Assembly (NCBI RefSeq): GCF_009755275.1
Contig: NZ_WQLA01000002.1
Location: forward strand, 558,001-622,000
Direction of reading: 5' to 3'
Source of the DNA: Mucilaginibacter aquatilis
GTDB lineage: Bacteria > Bacteroidota > Bacteroidia > Sphingobacteriales > Sphingobacteriaceae
DNA length: 64,000 nucleotides
Part shown: in pieces, positions 10,990 to 21,144 of the stretch
Layout of the letters: the number at the start of each line of letters is the position of its first letter
Numbering within the stretch: position 1 is the stretch's first letter
Translations under genes and position numbers: made by a program
The notes under the pieces: model-generated
The model's input: the letters and a program-made list of their open reading frames with translations, nothing else
Database searches by the model: none
Told to the model about the DNA's origin: nothing

Positions 10990-13785
10990 ATGCTAAAATG
11001 TTTAATAACCTGGTATGTTCTTATTACCGGTTTAATCATTTGCGGTAATTGCTTTGCGCAATCGCCAACGCGGGCTTACCTTAATAGCGTAATTACAACA
11101 GTAAATTCAACTACCGAAAAACTTGCTATTGAAAAATTATACCTCCAAACCGATAAGCAATCTTACCAGGCCGGTGATACCCTGTGGTTTAAAGGCTATT
11201 TGTTAAACGAAGCATCGCTTAGCTCATCAACTAAAAGTGGTTTGTTATACGTTGAATTGGCCAGTGATAGCAATAGATTGGTTAAGCGCGTTATGTTGCC
11301 GGTTTACATGGGCTTAACTTATGGTAGCATTGTGCTGCAGCCGGAGGATGTGCCGCAAGGCGGATATACTTTAAGGGCCTACACTAACTGGATGCGCAAC
11401 TTTGGTGAGGATGCAGCATTTCAAAAACACTTCTACGTATCGGGTGCCGCTACTGCCGATAGCTGGCTGGTAAATTATAACGCCGCAACTACAAGCTTAA
11501 ATGGTAAAGATAACGTGCGGCTTAAATTGTTGGTTAACCAATTAGACAAAGACCCGGTACGTGTAAGAGAGATGCAGCTGCGGCTTAGTGATGGAAAACG
11601 TACGTTGCTTCGGAGCGAGGTGCAAACCGACCTTGCGGGTGAAATGGATGTTAACTTCAATTTGCTAGATAAGGTTAATGCCCAAAATTTATCATTAAGC
11701 CTTAAAGACATGCGCAAAAATGTGGGCAACCGTGTTTTGGAGATGCCACTGATGCTAAACCGTAAGCAAAATATTGATTTGCAGTTTATGCCCGAGGGAG
11801 GGAATCTGGTTGCAGGTATACCTGCCCATGTTGCATTTAAAGCAGTTACCGAAAACGGTTTAAGCACAAATGTAAGCGGAAAGGTTTTTAACAAAAAAAT
11901 GGAGGAAGTTGCTTCATTTGCATCAACACATAAAGGTATGGGTGTTTTTGATTTTACTCCCGCTGCAAATGAGGTTTATACTGCCAGGGTTCAAACTGAT
12001 GGTGTATTATTCAAAAGCTTTAGTTTGCCTGCTGTTGCCGCTAAAGGGCTTAGTTTACGGGTAAATAATCCTTACAAAGCCGACTCGTGCGAAGTAGTAA
12101 TTAATGGTTCTGCCGATTCATTAATTATTGGCCGAACGTATTACTTAATTGCGCAGGCACGTGGCATGGTTTGCTACGGGGCATCGTTCAAATTGCTGGC
12201 CGATCCAACAAAACTCTACATCGCAAAAAATCTGTTGCCTACGGGTATTACGCGCTTCATGTTGCTTGATGTCAGAAAGACAGTTTTAAGCGAACGTATG
12301 ATTTATATAGATCATGCCGATCAGCTTAAAATAAGGTTATCTGCTTCAAAGCCGGCTTACGGGCGCAGAGACAGTGTTGCTTTGCAAATGGAGGTAAGGG
12401 ATAAAGAAGGCAACCCGGTTATAGGATCATTTTCTTTGGCTGTGACTGATGATAATCAGGTTAAGATAGATACGCTTGCTGCCAATCGTATCAACAGCTA
12501 TTTATACCTCGCCTCAAATTTAAACGGTGTTATTGAAGACTCCGGGTATTATACTAATCCCGCCGCGGATGCACTTAAATGGCAGCATACCGATCAATTA
12601 CTTATGGTGCATGGGTGGGTAGGTTATAAATGGGATAATTATTTTAAACCTGCAGCACCAATGGCGTTTAATGCTGAGCAGCAGTTTTCTATACGTGGTA
12701 AGGTAACCAACGCATTCAATAAACCTGTGTCAAATTCAGGTATTACCCTGTTTTCAAAAAAGCCATTTTTAATTACCGATACAACGTCTAACGATAAAGG
12801 CATATTTATGTTTAACGGCATATACCCGTCTGATACGGCAGTTTATTTTTTGCAGGCAAAAAATAAACGCGGCAAAAGCTTTAACGTAGGTATTGAAATG
12901 GAAGAGTTTATGCCACCCGTTTTTAAGGATCCGGTGGGCAGGCTTGTGCCATGGTATGTGAATATTGATACCGCACAGTTGCGCTTAAAGAATAAACAAA
13001 AGCAACTTAAAGAAGAGCAGAACCGCGTTACGCAAGGCAATGTGTTAAAAGCGGTAGAGGTAAAAGCAAAAAAGGTAATTAAGGGTTCAAAAAATCTAAA
13101 TGGTGCGGGCGGGTCTGATGTGGTTATAGACGAGGAAGAGTTAAAACGATCGGGCCGAACCGCTTTGCGGCAACTGCTCGAAAAAAGGGTAAAAGGCTTT
13201 TATCTCAAAACCTTGAGAAACTTCAACAAGGAATACGTGATCAATAGTAACCTGCTTCACTTAATTATTGATGGAGTCGAAATTGACTTCTTTTTTAATC
13301 CCGATGGTGGCTTGTCACGCTATCAATATTATGATCAGTACCTGGACTATTATGATGCCGAGGAAATTAAGGGAATTGAGGTGATGTCGAGCTCAAAGTA
13401 TTCGTTAAACTACTTTTCGGCGTTTATTGCATCCAAAAACCCCTTAGCTATTCCGTTTGAGCATTGCTTTATTGAGGTTACCACACGCAGCGGCAGCGGG
13501 CCTTTTATGAAAAAGGCGGTTGGTACCTACGTTTACCGGCCTATGCCATTTGCACTTCCTAAAGTGTTTTATGCACCAAAATACAAGGCGGGTGCTGTTG
13601 CTGATATGACTGATATTAGGTCGACAGTGCACTGGGAGCCTAACATTGTGACCGGTAAAGACGGCAAAGCTAAAATTACCTTTTACACTGCTGATAACGT
13701 GGGCAGCTATACTATTAATATTGAAGGTGCCGATTTGCAGGGTAATGTTGGTGTACAAACATCATCAATAAAAATTAATAAATAA
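10990..13785 (+). CDS. Exported macroglobulin-like (MG2) protein with carboxypeptidase-regulatory and TonB-plug-like domains
   Basis: I place the start at the ATG at 10990, giving a 931-residue precursor whose signal peptide ends ICGNCFAQ; an upstream TTG at 10933 would add 19 residues and spoil it. After the signal peptide comes an MG2-like strand repeat (EKLYLQTDKQSYQAGDTLWF). A carboxypeptidase-regulatory-like segment follows around FSIRGKVTNAFNKPVSNSG. A plug-domain-like region then spans roughly residues 690-850 (VVIDEEELKRSGRTALRQLL; LHLIIDGVEID). A last beta-rich segment (VTGKDGKAKITFYTADNVGS) ends the protein. Such proteins are common and largely uncharacterised in Bacteroidota, probably in the periplasm or outer membrane. 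There is no TonB-receptor barrel, so transport is not implied. Confidence 0.8.
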   Translation: MLKCLITWYVLITGLIICGNCFAQSPTRAYLNSVITTVNSTTEKLAIEKLYLQTDKQSYQAGDTLWFKGYLLNEASLSSSTKSGLLYVELASDSNRLVKRVMLPVYMGLTYGSIVLQPEDVPQGGYTLRAYTNWMRNFGEDAAFQKHFYVSGAATADSWLVNYNAATTSLNGKDNVRLKLLVNQLDKDPVRVREMQLRLSDGKRTLLRSEVQTDLAGEMDVNFNLLDKVNAQNLSLSLKDMRKNVGNRVLEMPLMLNRKQNIDLQFMPEGGNLVAGIPAHVAFKAVTENGLSTNVSGKVFNKKMEEVASFASTHKGMGVFDFTPAANEVYTARVQTDGVLFKSFSLPAVAAKGLSLRVNNPYKADSCEVVINGSADSLIIGRTYYLIAQARGMVCYGASFKLLADPTKLYIAKNLLPTGITRFMLLDVRKTVLSERMIYIDHADQLKIRLSASKPAYGRRDSVALQMEVRDKEGNPVIGSFSLAVTDDNQVKIDTLAANRINSYLYLASNLNGVIEDSGYYTNPAADALKWQHTDQLLMVHGWVGYKWDNYFKPAAPMAFNAEQQFSIRGKVTNAFNKPVSNSGITLFSKKPFLITDTTSNDKGIFMFNGIYPSDTAVYFLQAKNKRGKSFNVGIEMEEFMPPVFKDPVGRLVPWYVNIDTAQLRLKNKQKQLKEEQNRVTQGNVLKAVEVKAKKVIKGSKNLNGAGGSDVVIDEEELKRSGRTALRQLLEKRVKGFYLKTLRNFNKEYVINSNLLHLIIDGVEIDFFFNPDGGLSRYQYYDQYLDYYDAEEIKGIEVMSSSKYSLNYFSAFIASKNPLAIPFEHCFIEVTTRSGSGPFMKKAVGTYVYRPMPFALPKVFYAPKYKAGAVADMTDIRSTVHWEPNIVTGKDGKAKITFYTADNVGSYTINIEGADLQGNVGVQTSSIKINK

Positions 13786-13918
13786 TTACTGGCAAACCGC
13801 ATTTAATCTTATTAATTAAGGGTTAAAATTTATTAGAGACACCAACCATTTTAAGGGTTTCGCGTTAAGTTTATTAATACTATTTTGCGGTTAGCCAATT
13901 TATTCTAATATTACTATC

Positions 13919-16900
13919 GTGAATGATTCTACCACATTCTTGCATGGCGGAGGCCAGACGGGCAAGCTATTGCGCTCAACTGACTGGTCTAACCATCCGT
14001 TAGGAATGCCCGATGCCTGGCCCGAAAGTTTAAAGCAGGCAATCAGTATTAGTCTTAATTCTGGGTTTCCAATTGCTATATATTGGGGACCTCAATTTAT
14101 ATTACTTTATAACGATGCATACAGCTCTATCCCAGGAGATAAACACCCCTGGACTTTAGGCAAACCCGGTGCAGTTGCCTGGGCCGAAATTTGGGATGGC
14201 TTAAACAGTGAATTTGAAGGTGTATTATACAAAGGGCAGTCCATACGCAAGCCTGATGCATTATTACTAATGCACCGTTATGGCTATACCGAAGAATGTT
14301 ATTTTGACTACACCCTGTCGCCCATAATTAATGAAGAAGGTGTTGTTGAGGGTATATTCAACGCAGTTATTGAAACCACCTACAAGGTAATCAACGACAG
14401 GCGTAATAAGATTTTGCAAAGCCTGCAGCATGCTGTTAACATTGCGCATGATATGCAGGAAAGCCTCGCGTTAGTGCAGCAAATTTTAAATACTTGCAGT
14501 AGTGATATTCCGTTTTACAAACTTCAGCTGTCAGGCAATATCAACGTACCCGAGGCCGAACAATCAGTTAAGAGTATTAACATGCCGCTTAACCAACAAG
14601 TATTTGATGCCGCGGTTGAGAAGGTGATTATTAGCAGTAACCCTGAGCATATAGAAAACCTTGAAGTTTTAGCAGTACCTATACTAAGTGAATGGAACGA
14701 AGCTTGCCGTGAGGCGTACGTTGTACCTATAAGCGGGGGCGAGGCTAATGTTAAAGGAAGTTTGGTGTTAGGCGTGTCGCCCAGGAAAAAGCTGGATAGT
14801 GACTACGAACATTTCCTAGCATCTGTTGGCAATTATGCAGGGATCATACTTAATAACGGATACAACTTTAGTTTAAGCACAGCCTTGCAACGCGAGCAGG
14901 CTTTAAACGAAGAGCTTGCTGCAGCTAATGAAGAACTGGGTGCTACTAATGATGAGTTGCATAAATCTCAGCAAAATCTGGCCGATTTAAATGATGAATT
15001 GGAAGATCGCATCAGCAGTCGTACCCTTGCTCTTAGTGAGAGCGAATCAAGGTTCAGGCAGTTGGTTGAACAATCGGCCGTGGCTATGCTTGTACTGCGT
15101 GGCCCGCAGTTGCTGTTTGATATTTTTAACCAGCCTATGCTTGATATGATAGACCGTACGGCGGATGTCAAAGGCAAGCCCCTGCTGGAAGTAATTCCCG
15201 AGCTTATTGGGCAATCTATAGTTGATAAACTGAATGAGGTCCTCAAAACCGGCATTGAATGGAAAGGTCATGAGCAACCGGTAGTATTAAAGCGTAACGG
15301 GCAGCAGTCACGCGGCTTTTTTAATGTATCATACCGGCCGTTATACGAAAACGGCGAAATAAAAGGCATTGTTCAATCGGCTGTTGATGTTACAGCGCAG
15401 GTTGAGGCACGCAAGGCAATTGAGCAAAGTGAACACAGCTTACGCAACCTGGTAATGTCGGCCCATTATGCCTTGATGATATTACGTGGTCGTGATTGGG
15501 TTATTGACGTTGCCAATCAGCAGTTAGTTAAATTATGGGGAAAAAGTATAGAGGAAGTAACCGGCAAAAGGCTGCTTGATGTACTTCCTGAACTGGAAGG
15601 CCAGCCATTTCCCGAATTGTTAACCCGCGTTTATAATACCGGTACATCCTATGGGCAAGAGGAGGAAGCTTTTCTTCTTGATACGCCACAAGGGGCTGTA
15701 AAAAAATACGTAAGCTTTTATTATGATCCTGTTTTTGATGGCGATGGTAACGTTACGGGTATAATTGTAGCGGCCGAAGATATTACAGAAACAGTAGAGA
15801 ACCGGCTATTACTGGAGAAGAGCTATAGCGAACAGCAATCATTAAACGAGGAGCTGACGGCAACTAACGAGGAAGTAGCAGCCGCTAATGAAGAATTGGT
15901 GACCACTAACGAAGAGTTAGCGCATACTCAGGAAAATTTGCAGCGCACTATTGCTCAGCTGGCAGAAAGTGAAGCTCGTATACGCTATATGGTGGCTGAT
16001 GCGCCTGTAGCCATTGGTATAATTACCGGTCAAGACCTTATTGTTGAAGCAGCTAATAATAAGTTGCTGGAGGTTTGGGGTAAAGATAAGGCTATATTGA
16101 ATCTGCCATTGCATATTGCCCTTCCGGAGTTGGAAGGGCAGGCCTATATAGAGCTTTTGCAAAACGTTTATGAAAGCGGTGTTCCTTACTCAGGAGATGA
16201 AGCAAAAGTACTATTAGTACGCGGCGGTGTTTTAGAAGAATGCTACTTTAACTATGTATATCATCCTATAAAGGATAATAACGGCAATACCTTTAGCATA
16301 ATGGTAGTTGCTAACGAAATTACAGAGCAGGTAAGGGCGCGCAACACTGTTGAACAGGCCGAAGAGATGTTGCGCTTATCTGTAGAGGCTGCAAGGGTAG
16401 GCACATGGTATTTGGATATCAACTCCCGAGAGTTCAGGGTATCGGGTAGGATGAAAGAGCTGTTTGGCTTTTATGCCGATGATGTGGTTGATTACGCTGA
16501 TGCAGTTAACTGTATACCCGATGAACACCGTGCTTTGGTTGAAAAGGCAGTTGCCAAGGCAATTGCTGATGGTGAGGTATATAATATTGAACACCCCGTA
16601 ATTGGGCACCACGACAAGAAGATACGTTGGATTAGAGCATCGGGCCGGTTAAATGATGATAACAAAAGCGGTGTAACCTACTTTTCGGGCGTAATTATTG
16701 ATATTACTGAGCAAAAGCAGGATGAGCAGCGTAAAAATGATTTTATAGGTATGGTAAGCCACGAGCTTAAAACGCCGCTCACATCATTAAGTGCTTACGT
16801 TCAAATGTTGCATGCAAAGGCTCGTAACAGCAGTGATAGCTTCACTACAAATGCATTGGATAAGGTAACCATTCAGGTTAGAAAGATGACTACCATGATT

Positions 16901-17401
16901 AATGGCTTCCTCAATGTTTCGAGGTTAGAATCAGGAAAGATCCATTTAGATAAGCAGATTTTTGATTTGGCTACTTTAGTGCATGATATGGTTGAAGAAA
17001 CACAGCTTACCACCTCTAGCCACAGTATAAGCTTGCTACAATGTGATAGCCTTAATGTTAATGCAGATAAGGAAAAAATAGGAACTGTTATATCAAATTT
17101 GTTAAGCAACGCAATTAAGTACTCTCCACGTAACACTTATATTGAAGTAGGTTGCCAGGTAGCTGATGGTGTAGCACGTATTAGCATTAAAGACCAGGGC
17201 ATCGGCATAAAAACGCAGGATTTGGATAAGTTATTTGAGCGCTATTACCGGGTAGATAACAAGCAAACACAAACCATTTCGGGCTTTGGCATTGGGCTAT
17301 ACTTATGCGCCGAAATTGTAACCCGACATGACGGCAAAATTTGGGCAGAAAGCGAAGCTGGTGCAGGTTCTACATTTTACTTTAGCTTGCCCTTAGCTTA
17401 A
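13919..17401 (+). CDS. Soluble multi-PAS sensor histidine kinase
   Basis: The 1160-residue protein has no transmembrane segment or signal peptide and should be cytoplasmic. In order: an N-terminal PAS-like domain (residues ~20-150, DWSNHPLGMPDAWP), a GAF-like stretch (~160-320), a coiled coil rich in NEEL repeats (~325-370), two PAS domains (~375-490, ~505-620), a second NEEL coiled coil (~630-690), and two more PAS domains (~690-800, ~815-930). A HisKA domain follows with H-box MVSHELKTPLTSL, then an HATPase domain with N-box NLLSNAIKYS, G1 DQGIGI and G2 GFGIGLYLC. All kinase motifs look intact. No receiver domain or response regulator is adjacent, so it is an orphan kinase. The start is GTG; no better in-frame start is near. 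It converges on radC with a 17-base gap. Confidence 0.93.
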   Translation: MNDSTTFLHGGGQTGKLLRSTDWSNHPLGMPDAWPESLKQAISISLNSGFPIAIYWGPQFILLYNDAYSSIPGDKHPWTLGKPGAVAWAEIWDGLNSEFEGVLYKGQSIRKPDALLLMHRYGYTEECYFDYTLSPIINEEGVVEGIFNAVIETTYKVINDRRNKILQSLQHAVNIAHDMQESLALVQQILNTCSSDIPFYKLQLSGNINVPEAEQSVKSINMPLNQQVFDAAVEKVIISSNPEHIENLEVLAVPILSEWNEACREAYVVPISGGEANVKGSLVLGVSPRKKLDSDYEHFLASVGNYAGIILNNGYNFSLSTALQREQALNEELAAANEELGATNDELHKSQQNLADLNDELEDRISSRTLALSESESRFRQLVEQSAVAMLVLRGPQLLFDIFNQPMLDMIDRTADVKGKPLLEVIPELIGQSIVDKLNEVLKTGIEWKGHEQPVVLKRNGQQSRGFFNVSYRPLYENGEIKGIVQSAVDVTAQVEARKAIEQSEHSLRNLVMSAHYALMILRGRDWVIDVANQQLVKLWGKSIEEVTGKRLLDVLPELEGQPFPELLTRVYNTGTSYGQEEEAFLLDTPQGAVKKYVSFYYDPVFDGDGNVTGIIVAAEDITETVENRLLLEKSYSEQQSLNEELTATNEEVAAANEELVTTNEELAHTQENLQRTIAQLAESEARIRYMVADAPVAIGIITGQDLIVEAANNKLLEVWGKDKAILNLPLHIALPELEGQAYIELLQNVYESGVPYSGDEAKVLLVRGGVLEECYFNYVYHPIKDNNGNTFSIMVVANEITEQVRARNTVEQAEEMLRLSVEAARVGTWYLDINSREFRVSGRMKELFGFYADDVVDYADAVNCIPDEHRALVEKAVAKAIADGEVYNIEHPVIGHHDKKIRWIRASGRLNDDNKSGVTYFSGVIIDITEQKQDEQRKNDFIGMVSHELKTPLTSLSAYVQMLHAKARNSSDSFTTNALDKVTIQVRKMTTMINGFLNVSRLESGKIHLDKQIFDLATLVHDMVEETQLTTSSHSISLLQCDSLNVNADKEKIGTVISNLLSNAIKYSPRNTYIEVGCQVADGVARISIKDQGIGIKTQDLDKLFERYYRVDNKQTQTISGFGIGLYLCAEIVTRHDGKIWAESEAGAGSTFYFSLPLA

Positions 17402-17418
17402 GCCAGGGCATTTTGTCA

Positions 17419-18117
17419 TCAAATCAATCCTTCGTCGGCAAAGCTAAAATAGCCGCCGTCGGTAATAATTAAATGATCGAGAACGCATATATCCAAAATT
17501 TTTCCGGCCTGGTGTATTTTACGAGTTAAATCAATATCCTGCTGGCTGGGTTTAAGGTTGCCCGAAGGATGATTATGGGTTAAAATAATTGAGGATGCCT
17601 GGTGTTGCAGGGCAACATGGAAGATTATTTTAGGGTCGGCAACCGTTCCTGAAAGTCCACCTTTGCTAATTAACTCTTTAGAGATAATTTTGCAGCTGCG
17701 GCTTAGCAGTAAAATCCAAAACTCCTCATGGTTTAAATCAACTAAATGCCTTTTCATAACCTGGTAAACACTTTTACTGCCGGCAACAGTTTCAGGTACC
17801 TTTACGTCGGTATCGGTACGCCGCCTGCCTAATTCAAGGGCCGCAATAATGGATATTGCTTTAGCCTCACCAATACCTTTAAATTTCGAAAGCTCAGCAA
17901 CTGAAACCTTTCCTAGCTTTTGCAGGTCGTTATCATAATGGTGCAAAATTCGCTTGCTTAGTTCAACTGCCGATTCGGTTCGGCTGCCTGAACCAATCAA
18001 AATTGCAATTAATTCAGCATCACTTAATGCACGGCGCCCCTGGCTATTGAGCTTTTCACGCGGACGGTCTTCCTCTGCCCAGGCCTTAATGCTTATTTTG
18101 CTTTCATATGCTTCCAC
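17419..18117 (-). CDS. radC: RadC-family JAB-domain protein
   Basis: The 232-residue product has the normal RadC length. The N-terminal UPF0758 helix-hairpin region (REKLNSQGRRALSDAELIAI; KFKGIGEAKA) is followed by the JAB/MPN metalloprotease-like domain with its metal motif THNHPSGNLKPSQQDIDLT, so the H-x-H...S...D ligands are present. RadC was linked to DNA repair historically, but its true function is not settled. The only in-frame start near the expected N-terminus is the GTG at 18117. It is convergent with the histidine kinase and separated from the peptidase gene behind it by its own intergenic region. Confidence 0.95.
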   Translation of the reverse strand: MEAYESKISIKAWAEEDRPREKLNSQGRRALSDAELIAILIGSGSRTESAVELSKRILHHYDNDLQKLGKVSVAELSKFKGIGEAKAISIIAALELGRRRTDTDVKVPETVAGSKSVYQVMKRHLVDLNHEEFWILLLSRSCKIISKELISKGGLSGTVADPKIIFHVALQHQASSIILTHNHPSGNLKPSQQDIDLTRKIHQAGKILDICVLDHLIITDGGYFSFADEGLI

Positions 18118-18198
18118 GGCTTGAAACTATTGAAAATTTATCATCAGTGCAATACCTTGAATGTTAGCCGTGGTTTCCAAGGGTAACAAGGATTAAAA

Positions 18199-18233
18199 CA
18201 AAACGCCATAGTGAATTTCACTATGGCGTTTTG
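18199..18233 (-). terminator. Terminator after the DPP IV gene
   Basis: A perfect 16-bp stem (18199-18214 with 18218-18233, arms CAAAACGCCATAGTGA and complement) has a 3-base loop. The arm ends supply a TTTTG tract on either strand. It lies 44 bases past the stop of the minus-strand peptidase gene. Confidence 0.8.
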
Positions 18234-18277
18234 TATCACATGTAAAGCAGGTAATTGCTGAGCCCTGTAGGCTGATG

Positions 18278-20614
18278 TTATCTTATATCAATTTGTGGTT
18301 TTAACTGGTATTCTTTAGGCGTTTCAGCGCCCATCAGGTAACGCACAAAATAGTCCCAGCGCCTACGGGTCATGTAATAGCTGTATTGGCCATAACCATG
18401 TGCACTGTTAGGAAATATTACCAGGTCGTAATCTTTACCTGCTTTTTCAAGTGCCTCCACAACAAGCAACGTGTTGTAAGGAGGTACGTTATCATCCATC
18501 ATGCCGTGCGCCAGCATCAGTTTTCCTTTTAAATTTTTTGCAAAATTTTGGTTGGCCTGGTCTTCATAGTTTGATTTGCCACTTGCATCCTTGGTAAGTA
18601 AGCCAATGTAGCGTTCACCCCAATCATCCTCGTAGTTGCGGTTGTCATGATTGCCTGACTCTGATATGCCTACTTTGAAGAAATCAGGATATTTAAACAT
18701 AGCGCATGCAGTAGCAAAACCACCACCCGAGTGTCCCCACATACCAGCCCTGTTAATATCAATGTACGGATACTTTTGAGCTAGTTGCTGCATTCCGGTA
18801 ACCTGATCGGGTAGCGTGTTTTCAGACATTTTACCATAAGCCATATCATGGAAGCTTTTTGAGCGAAGCGGATTGCTTGTGCCTTCTATAAGTACAACTA
18901 CAAATCCAAGTTCGGCCAAAGCCTGGTGATCGCCACGTGCAGCCGAAAAGCCCCAGTTGCCGCCTATACTGCCACCCTGCGGACCAGGGTATATGTAGTT
19001 TATAATAGGATACTTTTTGCTTGGGTCAAGGTTGGTGGGTGTAAACATTAAACCGTATAAATCCGTCTTGCCATCATGTGCCTTCACTGTAATGGGAGTT
19101 GGCGCTTTCCATCCTGAGGCTTTAAGCCTTGATACATCTGTTTTTTGTACAGTAGTAATTACTTTGCCGTTTTTATTACGTAGTACTGTAACAGGGGCAA
19201 CATTAGGTTGTGAGTAAGTATCTACCAAATAGTTGCCTGATGGTGAAAACGTAACTTGGTGAAAGCCGGTTTCAGGCGTTAAATCACTAAGCTTTTTGCC
19301 ATCAAAACCAATTTTAAAAACATGGCTAAAGTAAGGGTTTACCTTATCGTGCCCGTTAGCTACAAAATAAATGAGCCTGTTTTTTTCATCTACCTTAAGT
19401 AGCCGCGTAACAACCCAGTTGCCTTTGGTTATTTGATTTTTAAGTTTGCCGTTAGCTGCGTTATATAAATAAAGGTGTCCCCAGTTATCGCGCTCTGAAA
19501 ACCAAATTATTTCGTTTGATTGGGGTAGGTAGCGCCAGTTGATGCTTCCCCAGCCTGATTCATATTGGGTTGGTACAACCTCTTCAAAAACCTCATGTAC
19601 TGCGCCTGTTGTTGCGTTGGCAATACGCACCTTTTCCTGTTTATGGTCGCGCGATGTTGATACAAAGGCCAGTTGAGTTGCGTCGGCACTCCAGTTTACA
19701 TCATCTAACGAGCCGCTGCTTGAAATATCATCACTTAAGGTAGCGCTGTGAGGGTCGGCTTCTACCTTAAGCATTATTACTTTTGGGTTTTCCACCTCTA
19801 CAATGCAACGATGAATCATGGCTATATCCTTATCGCCGGGAAGAGGATACTTCCATGCTTTAAGGGTAGGCGTACCTACATTTGTTGTTACGAGGTACAT
19901 GTCACCAACTTTACGCTGGTCTTGCTTAAAGGTGGCTATCTTTTTCGAATCGGGCGACCATTTCAGAATGGCAGCGTCACTATGCGACCAGCCTGCATTA
20001 TCTGTTGCGTAACCAAAGTCTTTCTCTCCATCGGTTGTTAGCTGGGTTTGTTTACCTGTGGCTAAATCTCGTACCCAAAGATTATAATTGTTGATATAAG
20101 CCATGCGTTTGCCATCCGGCGAAATAACGCCACCTGCCATAGCATTGCGCCTGTTCATAGTTGCGCTGCGGTTGCCTTGAGCAGGGTTGGTATTCTCGCT
20201 TAAAGCGCCAGTTTGAAGATTGTAGTTCCAGTATTTATTACCTGCATAAACGGTTGCAAAGCTACCGTCGTCAGTAAAGCTAATGCTTGCAGGCAGCGCT
20301 TCGGCCTTAAATGTGCTTTGAGTGGCCTTTGAGAGTTCGCTGGCAAATTTGTCATGATCAAATGCGAGGTTGCGTGTGCCTTTTGCCGCATCAACAATTA
20401 TATACTCTGAGCCTTTAGGGGTAAGGTTGCGATACCAAAAGCTATCTCCAGTGAACCAGTTAGGGCGTACGTTTGCTCCGTCAATAAGCGGAGCCGTGTT
20501 GTAACCCATAAACTTTTCGGCCCGTTCATAATCAGTAACCGTAAGTGCTTTGCTGTTTTGAGCGTTGGCAGCAGCACAGCTTAGCAGCAAAACAGGTAGT
20601 AAAAGTTTTCTCAT
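18278..20614 (-). CDS. Secreted S9-family dipeptidyl peptidase IV-like protease
   Basis: DPP IV enzymes remove dipeptides, typically X-Pro, from peptide N-termini. The 778-residue precursor starts with a signal peptide (MRKLLLPVLLLSCAAANAQ), predicting a periplasmic or surface enzyme. Residues ~40-520 form the DPP IV N-terminal beta-propeller (WSPDSKKIATFKQD, FVSTSRDHKQEKV). Residues ~530-770 are the alpha/beta-hydrolase domain with nucleophile WGHSGGGFA, acid in HGMMDDNVPP and His in FPNSAHGYGQ. Catalytic triad and length are normal. A hairpin terminator follows, and the gene looks monocistronic. Exact peptide specificity cannot be read from the sequence. Confidence 0.93.
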   Translation of the reverse strand: MRKLLLPVLLLSCAAANAQNSKALTVTDYERAEKFMGYNTAPLIDGANVRPNWFTGDSFWYRNLTPKGSEYIIVDAAKGTRNLAFDHDKFASELSKATQSTFKAEALPASISFTDDGSFATVYAGNKYWNYNLQTGALSENTNPAQGNRSATMNRRNAMAGGVISPDGKRMAYINNYNLWVRDLATGKQTQLTTDGEKDFGYATDNAGWSHSDAAILKWSPDSKKIATFKQDQRKVGDMYLVTTNVGTPTLKAWKYPLPGDKDIAMIHRCIVEVENPKVIMLKVEADPHSATLSDDISSSGSLDDVNWSADATQLAFVSTSRDHKQEKVRIANATTGAVHEVFEEVVPTQYESGWGSINWRYLPQSNEIIWFSERDNWGHLYLYNAANGKLKNQITKGNWVVTRLLKVDEKNRLIYFVANGHDKVNPYFSHVFKIGFDGKKLSDLTPETGFHQVTFSPSGNYLVDTYSQPNVAPVTVLRNKNGKVITTVQKTDVSRLKASGWKAPTPITVKAHDGKTDLYGLMFTPTNLDPSKKYPIINYIYPGPQGGSIGGNWGFSAARGDHQALAELGFVVVLIEGTSNPLRSKSFHDMAYGKMSENTLPDQVTGMQQLAQKYPYIDINRAGMWGHSGGGFATACAMFKYPDFFKVGISESGNHDNRNYEDDWGERYIGLLTKDASGKSNYEDQANQNFAKNLKGKLMLAHGMMDDNVPPYNTLLVVEALEKAGKDYDLVIFPNSAHGYGQYSYYMTRRRWDYFVRYLMGAETPKEYQLKPQIDIR

Positions 20615-20727
20615 TTGCTTGAGTTAATAAGTAATACAGTTTCAAACAACCAATATACAGCTTTTAAATGTGCTGCTAAATGAACATGGTTGTATAATCT
20701 GTTTTTTACGTTTGTAAACTGCAAACA

Positions 20728-20757
20728 AAAAAAGCCGCTCCATTTGCATGAAGCGGC
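20728..20757 (-). terminator. Terminator after rpsT
   Basis: On the minus strand GCCGCT (complement of 20752-20757) pairs with AGCGGC (complement of 20734-20739) around a 12-base loop and is followed by TTTTTTTG. It starts 24 bases past the rpsT stop. Confidence 0.75.
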
Positions 20758-20780
20758 CATATCAGCATAAAACTGAAATA

Positions 20781-21035
20781 TTATTTTAAGCCGTTAACAA
20801 ATTTAGTCAGTTTTGACTTATTGTTAGATGCTTTGTTTTTGTGAATTACGTTTTTCTTAGCTAAACGGTCAAGCATCGAAATTACTTTGCTCAATAAAGG
20901 AGTAGCTTCCTCTTTGCTGGTAGAAGCCCTTAACTTTTTGATAGCATTTCTCGTAGTTTTAGCCTGATATCTGTTACGCAGACGCTTCGCAGCGTTAGCC
21001 CTGATTCTTTTAATTGCTGATTTATGATTTGCCAT
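20781..21035 (-). CDS. rpsT: 30S ribosomal protein S20 (bS20)
   Basis: The 84-residue, very basic protein begins [20 protein letters not shown] and matches S20 in length and the Lys/Arg/Ala-rich helical composition. S20 binds 16S rRNA early in 30S assembly. The gene is monocistronic, with an excellent Bacteroidota promoter upstream and a hairpin terminator downstream. Confidence 0.98.
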   Translation of the reverse strand: MANHKSAIKRIRANAAKRLRNRYQAKTTRNAIKKLRASTSKEEATPLLSKVISMLDRLAKKNVIHKNKASNNKSKLTKFVNGLK

Positions 21036-21067
21036 TTTAGCTAATTATCTTTTTTAATTTCGGACTG

Positions 21068-21099
21068 CAAATGTAGTACAAATATTTACAAGTTGCAAA
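21068..21099 (-). promoter_or_regulatory. rpsT: Strong Bacteroidota promoter for rpsT
   Basis: On the minus strand TTTG (complement of 21096-21099) is followed by a 20-base spacer and TACATTTG (complement of 21068-21075). This matches the Bacteroidota housekeeping sigma consensus TTTG-N19-21-TAnnTTTG in every fixed position. The start codon is about 32 bases further on. Confidence 0.85.
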
Positions 21100-21144
21100 T
21101 CTCTTATAAAATAATTTTCAGCATGTTATATACTTTGCACAGGA